Shown one piece after another: positions 1 through 8,270 of a DNA stretch of 27,220 bases. The DNA is from Apostichopus californicus. Lineage: Eukaryota; Echinodermata; Holothuroidea; Aspidochirotida; Stichopodidae. Where the stretch lies: contig JAIPMN010007867.1 in the NCBI GenBank assembly GCA_020650975.1, positions 1-27,220 on the forward strand. The letters run 5' to 3'. The notes beneath the pieces are model-generated. The model was not told the DNA's origin, ran no database searches, and worked only from the letters and a program-made list of their open reading frames with translations. The position numbers and the translations under genes are program-made. How positions within the stretch are numbered: the stretch's first letter is position 1; each line of letters begins with the position of its first letter.

Positions 1-30
1 TATATGTATATATATATATGTATATATCAC
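1..30. repeat. TA/TG dinucleotide-rich microsatellite
   Basis: Alternating TATA with interspersed TG steps at the left edge of the window. It is simple-sequence DNA with no coding content. It may be part of the LTR that ends at 185, but the start of that LTR cannot be placed. Confidence 0.8.
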
Positions 31-60
31 AGTATTGTAGACCTTCACATGAGAGTGTGG

Positions 61-120
61 TGGCCAATTGGCTAAGGCGTCGGACTCGTGATCCAAGGAT
101 TGCTGGTTCGATTCCTGCCT
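61..120 (+). mobile_element. tRNA-like Pol III promoter (SINE head or LTR-embedded)
   Basis: The sequence holds an A-box-like TGGCCAATTGGC (61-72) and a near-perfect B-box GGTTCGATTCC (105-115) at the spacing of a tRNA gene. It can be drawn with a D stem (GCCA/AGGC-like), an anticodon arm with 7-nt loop CTCGTGA and a T arm with loop TTCGATT. The acceptor stem does not pair: the seven bases before 61 do not match the bases after 117. It is therefore not a functional tRNA gene. A tRNA-derived SINE head is the best call. The sequence after it (GTTGTGTCC near 131) resembles the body of common marine-invertebrate SINEs, from memory. It sits 66 bp upstream of a retrotransposon primer-binding site, so it either inserted into an LTR or is part of one. 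Confidence 0.65.
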
Positions 121-185
121 AGTTCATTACGTTGTGTCCAGATCTTGTCTGAGTTCTAATCATTTGTTCCCTGACGATTATTACA
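121..185 (+). mobile_element. 3' end of a putative LTR (U5 side)
   Basis: The stretch ends in TTACA, which matches the canonical ...CA terminus of an LTR, immediately before a primer-binding site at 186. The left LTR boundary (TG...) cannot be fixed, because the simple repeat and the tRNA-like segment lie upstream and no second LTR copy was seen in the window. Confidence 0.5.
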
Positions 186-198
186 TGGTGTCAGAAGT
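186..198 (+). other. LTR-retrotransposon primer-binding site, tRNA-Leu type
   Basis: TGGTGTCAGAAGT is complementary to the 3' end of a eukaryotic tRNA-Leu including its CCA tail (ending ACTTCTGACACCA). It starts directly after the putative LTR terminus CA. This arrangement (LTR-CA, then TGG...) is the classic minus-strand priming site of Ty3/gypsy-like elements, several of which in marine invertebrates use tRNA-Leu, as I recall. The match runs 13 bases and then decays. Confidence 0.7.
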
Positions 199-226
199 AA
201 AATAATTATTGTTATAATATAACAAC

Positions 227-442
227 ATGGATCACATGAAACCACCAGTCCTCCTCGACGGTGCAGTGGAGAAGCGTTGGAAGTATAAAGCTCCAATGGG
301 AGCAGGATGTAGACAATACAAAATGCAAACGGCATATACGTTGGCACATATGACATCCTGCAGCCAGGCTACAGAGGATGTCATCTTTTGTGCTGTGCAG
401 TTTCACACAATAGGCAATCTGCTGATCTGTGGATCGAGATGA
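227..442 (+). pseudogene. Decayed gag N-terminus of a Ty3/gypsy-like retrotransposon
   Basis: The open frame starts MDHMKPPVLLDGAVEKRWK, 28 bp after the primer-binding site, as expected for gag. The Lys-Pro-Pro start and a Trp-Lys block followed by a KMQTAYTLAHM stretch and an acidic DVIF are reminiscent of the matrix/capsid region of invertebrate Ty3/gypsy Gag. There the usual pattern is a KPP start, then WxxWKQ, then KxxTxLxxxxG and xxVF. Spacing between the blocks is too short, so an internal deletion or frameshift is likely, and the frame closes at 71 codons with no protease or polymerase after it. I regard it as a dead 5' fragment. The family call rests on position after the PBS as much as on residues. 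Confidence 0.5.
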
Positions 443-481
443 TCAGCTATATTGTATGTATTTTAGATCCTCCTGCAAGCA

Positions 482-526
482 GGAATTGAACTCGCGAAGA
501 AGCCATCATTGGCTTATCAAAGCCAA
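482..526 (-). mobile_element. tRNA-like relic with B-box and hairpin
   Basis: On the minus strand a B-box-like GAGTTCAATTCC (493 to 482) lies just 3' of a perfect 7-bp hairpin (TTGGCTT, loop ATCA, AAGCCAA, plus-strand 509-526), which could be an anticodon-like arm. The A-box cannot be placed convincingly, so this is a weak SINE or tRNA relic. Confidence 0.3.
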
Positions 527-615
527 AGTTAGTCTCTGAGATTCATATTTAACTTCCATGATTATGAATTGTCAATTGTCTACAACTCTGTAACTGGACG
601 ACATACATTAATCTT

Positions 616-681
616 GGAGTGACTCGAACTCAGGACCTTATGATTGAAAGGCACCGGCGTTAACTACTGAGCTAACACTCC
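616..681 (-). mobile_element. tRNA-derived element or tRNA pseudogene
   Basis: Read on the minus strand this starts GGAGTG, has an A-box TTAGCTCAGTAGTTAACGC (plus 657-675 and flank), a B-box GAGTTCGAGTC (plus 621-631) and closes with CACTCC, which pairs perfectly with the first six bases as an acceptor stem. The total is about 66 nt, roughly five short of a tRNA, and the T stem and D stem mispair. The anticodon loop is ambiguous. It is best read as a decayed tRNA gene or the head of a tRNA-derived SINE. Confidence 0.55.
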
Positions 682-699
682 TATATTGTGTGGAATTGA

Positions 700-2930
700 T
701 TCACCCTTGCTGCAGGAAAATTCGAGAACTGACACCACTCAACATACCACTTTAAACTTCAAATTTAATAGGACAGTTTCTTAGTATCAAATTAGGCATG
801 GCACTCTTAGTTTTATTTATAATCTTCCTATTCAGAAGTTTTAACAATGACCCAAACTGAATTGGCAGCAAGCCTTCACAAATTATGATACCATCAAGCC
901 ATGCTTGAATTTGCATAAACTTTCAGTCCCTTAAAAGCTCAAGAGAGCTTCATTAAGCAGCATGACTGGGCTACACATTGTAGCATCCCATACTCATCAG
1001 TTAAGCTCTTACATCAACATTTGTGTTTTCTCTTTTTTTTTTACTTTAAAAAGGATATTTCCAAAAAGAAGAAACCCTGGTGAGATTTGCATTCAATTTC
1101 TGTGTGTTGCTTTCGAGATGACAACATTTTAAATTGACTATGTTTATGCATCAGGCTTGGAGCTAGTGAACTTGGGAGGAAACAGGTGTTATGTCATATT
1201 AGCACAGTGCCAAGTTTTTTTCCCCTTTAAAATTTTTTAAAAAAAATTTTGCTACCAGTGTGCAACTATGAGATCATACCTGTTGCTTCAAGTTCAAACA
1301 TGGTACATCAATTGTGACAATTTCAACTATCAATATCACAAGATAAAAAACAATTGTATGCAAATTGTATGCAAATTCAGCATGTCCTTCATTCATGTGT
1401 CAAACATAAATTTTCCTCTGGACCATCCTTTTAAGTGATGATAGGATTATCTCCACGTTCGTCTCATTAAACTTAGACTATTGCTATTTACTTTTTTACA
1501 ACTTTGGAAGTAAATGTTTCATTCCATTTCAAAGTAAATTGAAAATGATGATGACTTGGGTCTATATCCCAATGCTGCAAAAGTTAATAAACAGAAAGAA
1601 CAGCTCCACCTTTCATAGTTAGGCTCTGATGAAGATAACATTAAAGGTACCTGGGATGTACATCACTACCTGGGATACATTGTAAATAATATGGAAAGTT
1701 TATACTTCACAGATTGTCTGTCTTAAATGTAATAAACCCTGTGTCCAATTGCATTATACATCCAATTAAAATATTAATTATGAATATCTCTAATCAACAA
1801 CCTTAAGCAATCATGTCAACTGACGCTGTTGCCATAGCAATTTTTAATCATAAAATTAGAAAATCCAATTGTCTAATACTGATACTCAAACTGCCTGGTT
1901 TGAATTCGGTTCTAGCTAATAATTTGGTTGCTCTTTCAAAATTTACACTTGCAAGAAATTATCACACATTGTCCTTAATAGGGAAATCATGCATAATTAT
2001 GTATTTTTGTATTGACTGAAACCTAAGTACAACAAAGTCCTAAGGGTATTACTCTGTTGGAGGTGTAGCGATACTTTCATATAGTCTATATACCGTAGCA
2101 ATAATATGTAAAATAATTTAATGTATTAAAATATAAAATGTTCATATCAGTTTGTTCGTGATTGCTCTACATTGTAATGTTTCCATTTAAAAAAAATTCC
2201 AAACATTTATTCTTGAATCATTTTTAGCACATTGGTAATAAATAACTAATAAATAACTAACCATGTGCTCCATCAAATTATGGCATGTACACAGAGGAAA
2301 ATTTGTTTTGCACTAATGAAAGCACAACATATACTATTAAAGCATCCTGTTGAAATCTGAATGCAACTCATACCATGCTCATATATTGCATTTTTTAGAT
2401 GACAGTTGAAATTGCCCCTGAAATTGTCCCCAACTGCAGGACTGATTCACGGGTATCACTTTATGGACTATTTTCCTTCATTTTTATGTAAGAGTTGGAT
2501 TAATCAGTCTTATTGTTGGATGAAATGCCATAAAACAATTAATCCAGGAATACAACAAACTTATCCTGGAGTTACGGCCAAGGTACCAATAGTATAGTTA
2601 TTCAGCAAAAGTACTCGAACAATACAACAAGACAACAATCAAAGTGTTTACTAAGTGCAGACTATGTGCGTACGTGCAGGTAGCTAGCGTGAGTACAGCT
2701 GCCTGCCTGAGACTGAATGTGTACTCTGAAGTGCAACTTTCATCATGTAGACATCGACAATGCAGGTCTTGGAGCTGTTGATAGACACATAGTAATGATT
2801 TACATAAATCACTGTTGCACAGCACAATGCATGTGTAGCTTCTGTCAGACTTTATAAGAAACCCTAATTAAATATATATGTAGCATCAAGTAGTGTGGAA
2901 TGAAAAAGAAGGAACACCTCGATCTATGTA
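700..2930. other. Non-genic AT-rich stretch
   Basis: No convincing exon, RNA gene or complete transposon was seen. The open frames here are short and lack splice-site support or recognisable residues. Minor items: an A/T palindromic block near 1229-1250, four POU octamers between 909 and 1376, a short direct duplication TGAAATTGCCCC/TGAAATTGTCCCC at 2407-2431, and a repeated ACCTGGGAT word near 1650-1680. Confidence 0.6.
1353..1376 (+). promoter_or_regulatory. Tandem POU/Oct octamers at 11-bp spacing
   Basis: An 11-bp unit (ATTGTATGCAA) is duplicated head to tail, creating two perfect octamer motifs ATGCAAAT at 1358-1365 and 1369-1376, exactly one helical turn apart. Two more octamers in reverse orientation (ATTTGCAT) lie at 909-916 and 1085-1092. 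Octamers are bound by POU-domain factors. Whether this cluster is functional cannot be judged from sequence alone. Confidence 0.35.
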
Positions 2931-2940
2931 AATACAGTGC

Positions 2941-3060
2941 GGGAGGGGCAGGGTGTGGGGCAGGAGATGGGGGAAGGTGTTGGGAGGGTTGGGACAGGAG
3001 ACAGAGGGAATGAATGTGAGGGGTATGTGGTCCTGTGTAAAGGGGGGGGGGTGGATATGG
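2941..3060 (+). repeat. G-rich tract with G-quadruplex potential
   Basis: Purine-rich, G-dominated DNA. The first 20 bases contain four G-runs of at least three with loops of 1-3 nt (GGG A GGGG CA GGG TGT GGGG), which satisfies the canonical G4 pattern. A second set follows at about 2969-2993. A G10 run is at 3042-3051. The minus-strand open frame through this region is proline-rich only because of base composition. Confidence 0.75.
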
Positions 3061-4370
3061 AGGAAGAAGGATGAGCTAAGCATATGATGGGTCTTCAAGT
3101 TTGGCTCCATGAGCTATGACATCACATTTAATTGCACTGGGAAGATCACACAGTCATGCATATGTGGTTCTCTTTATAACCCTGCACAGGCTGGCCTTGC
3201 AGTCCTAATGCCACCATGCCTTTCTTGCCTGATCCCTTGTATTCTCAGACCCTATAGACCCACAAATGACTTCAGGATCACAATATAGGCAGTGATAGGT
3301 GTGTATATAGATTCACACAAAGATCACACCTAGTATCTTCTCTGAAACTCTTAATTAGTTTACACACATGTCTATACACACTAAACACACCATTTATACA
3401 CACTATTTATTTATTGATACATGCACGTACTGTTTATATTGAGTATAACATATTATCCATGCAGCAGCTACGTATGTGGGTATTACTAACAAACTACTGT
3501 GTTTTGCATAACATATATTACAGTATATGTAGGCCTATATATACTCAGCTTGTGCAAATACAGTATACAGAGAAATTAAATGCAGTATGTTGTATTAAAG
3601 GTAAACTTGCTACAACCAAAAAATTTCAAATTGTATACTGAAACTTTGAAGTTATTCAATTTACCATCACCAGTAAATGCATGTTGATATGGTGAGAAAA
3701 ATAATTAATTAAAAACCCTGATGCAATGCCCGCATAGATCGCACTGCAAAAACCGCATCATCAGCTTAAATCTTTGATCTAGCTAGCTGATCTCGCCTCG
3801 AACCTCATTTATATAGTGTCACCAGCAGTCATAATAAACTTTAATTTATAATTCTGAGAGTCCAGCAACAGTACAATATTGAAGATTGCATCCAGATATC
3901 TCCATAAATGTGACTTTAATTCAGCTAGTCGGACACACAATGCAACTTTATAAGCAGTAATTGTGTGAATGCATGTTCTAAGTTCATAGAAAATTTCTGA
4001 TTTCTGATTCTACATTTATGTAATCTGAACCTCTACAGCCACTAGTGAACATGAATTATACTGTACGGCATGTCTAATGCTTGGATAGATACCCACAATT
4101 TAAACTGTAGAGTTATATATGTGCTTGCAATTGAAGTTCATGAGGGTTTTAATGTAATCAATATCAAACACACTGAACCTTATATAATATCACCATATCC
4201 ACATGGCTGAATATACATTTAAGTTGATAGGTGGTGCATTAGTAAACTTAACATGCATACAGTAGCTGGAGGCCCAAAAAATAAATCTTTTTCGTTTGGC
4301 TCATACTGAAGTATTTTAGTACACAAACAATACTGTGGTTCCTGTTTAGTCAAAAGAGACAGTAATTTAG
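3061..4370. other. Non-genic AT-rich stretch
   Basis: No supported gene. It contains a TAGGCCTA palindrome (3530-3537), an AATTAATTAA block near 3703 and short open frames without coding character. Confidence 0.6.
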
Positions 4371-4378
4371 AGAAATTT

Positions 4379-4519
4379 TGACGTCAAAGTTAGCAGATTC
4401 TCACTGACCAGAAACATGATGCGTAAAAGCTCATGAACGTACAGGTCACCGTGTGACGTCTTTCTGCTGAGTGTACCGCGAACACGAAACAATAACAATG
4501 GACTTTCCACGTTCTTCTC
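4379..4519 (+). promoter_or_regulatory. Candidate promoter with CREs and short first exon
   Basis: A perfect CRE palindrome TGACGTCA (4379-4386) is followed by a second TGTGACGTC (about 4452-4460), and the intervening sequence is locally CpG-rich compared with its surroundings. An ATG in good context (AACAATGG, 4498) opens seven codons (MDFPRSS) up to a consensus donor GTAAGA at 4520. Unspliced, the frame stops after 20 codons. A possible next exon, 4842-4926, has a good acceptor (TTTGCAG) and donor (GTAAGA), but joining it in phase hits a stop after about nine codons. Any transcript from here is therefore more likely non-coding, or spliced differently. Speculative. Confidence 0.25.
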
Positions 4520-4841
4520 GTAAGAAAGTTAACCATTTCTTAACTTCACTCTTCCAATAAACATGCAGCTACAAGCGAAAGAAATGGTTGTTAGAATAAT
4601 ATTGTTCACACATTTGATAACTAATTTTGGGTAGCAATTCTTCAATGAAAAGTAAATTATGGTTAAAAGAATTGCCTAAACGTCTGGTCATATTTCAAAA
4701 GATTCGCTGCTATTATAGGCCAGTATACATACTGTGCCGTACGATATCGAGGTCTTGCCGCAATTGAAACGCCTACCTTGTGAAATATGTTGGCATCTCT
4801 GGTATTTCTTCATTCGATGTTGCAATTTATCGTGTTTGCAG

Positions 4842-4926
4842 TTAGTAATTCCAGTCAGTGGAGGCAATATTAATCAAATCCACGAAATATGAAGCTTTGG
4901 CTAGGTCTCAGTCTCGCTGCCATAAT
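4842..4926 (+). other. Possible internal exon by splice signals only
   Basis: An 85-bp segment is bounded by a pyrimidine-rich acceptor ending TTTGCAG and a donor GTAAGA. All three frames are closed or give no recognisable peptide. It is listed only as a candidate non-coding exon of a transcript starting near 4450. Confidence 0.15.
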
Positions 4927-5140
4927 GTAAGAAGTTGTAGAAAGTCACAACTCCACAAAAGCAGATACACAATTGCCAATTACGAATTTCAAAAGTTAAA
5001 AGATTTGAAAACTTTACCATCTCAGTACAATATATACAGTACAATACATATCTAATTTCTGATTTCTAAATTGAAAAGATTTCAAATTTGAGTTAAAATG
5101 TTGAATTGGAAGCCACCCTACATGTAAGTTCTAATCCATA

Positions 5141-5212
5141 AGCCCTTGCGGGCTTCTCCCGCATTTGTGGTCGCTTAAGCGTCGTAAAAATAATTGCTGA
5201 TTATTATTTTTA
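5141..5212. repeat. Cluster of three consecutive hairpins/palindromes
   Basis: Three adjacent dyads are seen: AGCCC-TTGC-GGGCT (5141-5154), the perfect palindrome CGCTTAAGCG (5172-5181), and a 10-bp stem TAAAAATAAT / ATTATTTTTA with an 8-nt loop (5185-5212). The block is GC-rich at its left compared with the AT-rich flanks. It could be the end of a DNA transposon or Helitron-like element, but no partner terminus was found. Confidence 0.45.
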
Positions 5213-6130
5213 TCATAAATACTCCAAACTAAGGATGGACATATAGAGTATGGGGAGGGGATGCAGGAATGAGATGAACCAGGGCTTGGGGAAGGAACCT
5301 GGGTCCATGCATGAGGTTAATATTCTTAAGGTCCATTTATAACACATCACGTCCAAGCAGGGACCTGCTACAAACATAGACCCTTGCTGCCTCCTTGCCT
5401 CCAACTAAAAAACAATACTAAACATTAATGATATACAAGTGAGCTCACTCTTTCTAATTTAGTTAGCCTAGCCAACTGTAAATACTTAACCTGGTGTCCC
5501 TGCAGATAAAGTGCACAACTCTCTGTTTTTCAAATTCCTTCTCATGTTTTCCTTGACAGCTGCATTTGTTATGTATAATGTACTTTTAGGCCCAGACTTA
5601 TATAACAGATTTCAATTTTTGGTCTAGAGTAAAACAAGAAACGAATTAAAGCCAGAATAATGATTTTATTTGAGTGAATATAGCCATCAGCTTCTAAGAA
5701 TTTGTTACGATTTACCCTAAAGGGTATAAAGAGAATGAAAATAGTCCATGAAGCATTGACATCTGTCACCATAAACCTTTATAGATACTTTTGGGGTGTT
5801 TGGAATTCGATAAACTATAACTTTTATTCGAACAGTCTATTCAGTGCACTAGTACAGGTTTTTCCATGATTTTGAGTTTCACCTCGAAGCTGTGGGCCTT
5901 TACAAATGTGGTAGCTGGCATATATGTACACGGTACACCCAGGACTAGGAATGAGATAATTGTCTATGTGCAATTCTCCAGGCTAATTAAGATAGAGCTG
6001 ACCACTCTGTTGTGCTGATGATTTTACTAATTAATAAAACTAATTGTATCACAGTGGTAATTCTCATTTTCCTTCTTACACTCTGACCATGAAAGTGTTC
6101 ATTATTATTTTCATATCTTATAGCTTGCTC
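5213..6130. other. Non-genic stretch
   Basis: No supported gene or element. Open frames on both strands lack recognisable residues, and no splice-bounded exon stands out. Confidence 0.55.
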
Positions 6131-6160
6131 AACCCAACCCAACCCAACCCACCCCCCCCC
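6131..6160 (+). repeat. (AACCC)4 followed by a C9 run
   Basis: Four pentamers AACCC run into a C9 homopolymer (6152-6160). The minus strand has five regularly spaced G-runs with 1-2 nt loops and so is G4-prone. It resembles a variant telomere-like pentamer but is short and interstitial. Confidence 0.8.
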
Positions 6161-6308
6161 TTAATTCCTTGCCATCAAAGCATGTTTCTCCTCTATTGTA
6201 ATATATTTTGTGTAGTGCACATTCTTTTCACATGACGAAAAAAATGCCAAACAAGTTCATTAAACAGCTATGATCACCCTCTCCCTCTGTCCTCCACCCG
6301 ACATCTTT

Positions 6309-6329
6309 CCCCTCCCCGCCCCCCCCCCC
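6309..6329 (+). repeat. C-rich tract with C11 run
   Basis: C-runs including an uninterrupted C11 (6319-6329), preceded by pyrimidine-rich CCCTC words from about 6275. Simple-sequence DNA. Confidence 0.8.
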
Positions 6330-6339
6330 AACAAATAAG

Positions 6340-7750
6340 AGACAGAAAAGAAGAAGAGCAACAAAGAAATTAATGGGATCCTCTCATGTCTCCTTCAATA
6401 ATAGGAAAAGGAAATCTTGATCTTCCAGTTTAACTTTCTTATGTTAGTCTTAATTTACAATTGTATGCTGGTCTATATACAACTCTGTGATTCATTCTTA
6501 AGAGAGCTTTTCCACCACCCTTCACCTCCTCTTCCAACCCACGCCCCTGCCACCCTTGTCTTTGTTGCAAATGAAAGTATAGCTCATAATGTAAGTTGAA
6601 TACTATAAACTTTTCACTCATAAAAATATCCCATTTATTCTCTAAAAAGTTTGATGAAATGCTGTCTGCAAAATAGCCATGTAAAACAGTTATAATAGGT
6701 TTCAACATGGAGTGAATCAACAGCACCAGGAAGATACAATAATATAGTGCATTCCATATATTTTGAATGTACTGCTGCTTTCACATAGGAATGCTGATTA
6801 TATATAGTCAAGATTGCAATTGACCAGCTCAGCTTGCACAGTATATGTGTAAAAGCTGAAGTGCACAGACATATCAACCGTGATATCGGTAAAGAAAAGT
6901 GAGGGGGGTATTCAGATATTATTCAACTGTGCAACTGATGTGTGTTAAGTAGGTGCCAGATATGTTTGTTTTCATTTCAAGTTGAGGCTATATGCATGTA
7001 TGTAACTCACCAAGTATTTTTATATATATATAGTGCAGAGTATATACTGTACATGCCTTGCCGGCCAGACAGACAGTTATGTTACATAGCAACTTGCAGT
7101 GATCAGTGGGGTGATACATACACTGCTATGACCATCCTGTTACAATGGATTGATACACTAATAGCCCCATATATTGAATGTTAAAAGTGCTGTAGCTCCG
7201 CTTACTTCATAAATCAAGCAACAACTATGTAGTACGATTAGTATCATTCGTTTTTCAGTAGGTTTATAGCTGCATACCAGTCACATGTGGGTCATCACTG
7301 ATCAGGGGGATCATTATAGGCTCCTTTAGTTTAGCGATTAAAAACTAAAATAGAATTTAAATGAGCATCGAGTGTAATATAAAACTAGACAACTATCTGT
7401 TACGGCGGTATGATTAAATACTGAGTGATTTTGGTGGTTTCATTATGTAATTATTGCTGACTGCATAACTATTTTTTAATTTTTTATTTTAAATCATTAG
7501 AAATGTTATTCCTGTATGAAAATACTCTCCTCACCCTGACAGTTTAGAAAGTGACAGTCATCATTATACTGCATTCCTGTGGTACCTTATTAATTAATAT
7601 AAGACATCTGTAGACTAATGAATTGTATATTATATATGTATGTATTAATCAAACTCCTTTTTATGATTTTCATTTGAACACTGGTATATCGCAGGGGACA
7701 CAAACGTAACCATCATATCTTTGGCATATATGACAAGAGATCTATTTGAA
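6340..7750. other. Non-genic AT-rich stretch
   Basis: Several 60-95 codon open frames on both strands overlap one another here. None shows conserved residues, splice signals or codon bias beyond composition. Short TATA runs occur near 7020 and 7630. Confidence 0.55.
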
Positions 7751-7755
7751 CAGCT

Positions 7756-8270
7756 CCCCAAAATAGCTAAGAAAACTTCTGCTCCATTTGGGATATATAT
7801 GCTAGTTTAAAAATTGGGTCTGGGAGCTGTCATCTTTCTCTAAATCTGTGATGTCATAGAGCCACTACGATATGGTAACTTTTTCACATTCTCTTTTTTC
7901 CCTTCATATTTCAAGGGTAGAATGTTAACAGTGTTGACCCTGAAACCAATCAACTACTAGGTTATGTTATCAGGTTCAATATTTGAAGGTCAGCACTTGC
8001 AAAAGCCATCTTCATCACAGAAAATAAACATTGTAATAAATGAAGAAAAGCAAAAACAATTGAAGTATGTGTCGCTCCATGATGTCATATTTAGACTTGA
8101 CTAAGTCTTCAGCCTAAAGTGTGAGGAAACATATAATAGGCCTATGTGATAACTCCCACATGGAACACTGAAGATTTTTCTTAGCTGTTTGGGGAGTTGT
8201 TTGGGGAGGAGAATGACGGTTATCTTTACCATTCAGACCATAGATGGTGATTGGGTTTGTGTCTCTTTTA
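7756..8270 (+). repeat. Dispersed ~510-bp repeat, copy 1
   Basis: This is co-linear with 16986-17490 over its whole length. Shared landmarks in the same order include CCCAAA...AGCTAAGAA, a TTTGGGATA block, GTCATAGA(A/G).CTAGCCACTA-like words, an ACATT(G)AATAAATGAAG word, TATTTAGACTTG..CAAGTCTTCAG-like sequence and TGTGTCTC near the end. I estimate roughly 70-75% identity with small indels, by eye. No terminal repeats or target duplications could be assigned, and no protein is recognisable in it. It could be an old non-autonomous transposon or an ancient segmental duplication. Confidence 0.8.

Noticed and set aside
61..120. Functional tRNA gene
   Set aside because: The A and B boxes are good but the acceptor stem does not pair, so it is a tRNA-derived relic.
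2886..3110. Pro/His-rich minus-strand open frame
   Set aside because: Explained entirely by the G-rich tract on the + strand.
6131..6150. Interstitial telomere
   Set aside because: Four AACCC pentamers only. The animal telomere unit is normally TTAGGG, so this is an ordinary short microsatellite.
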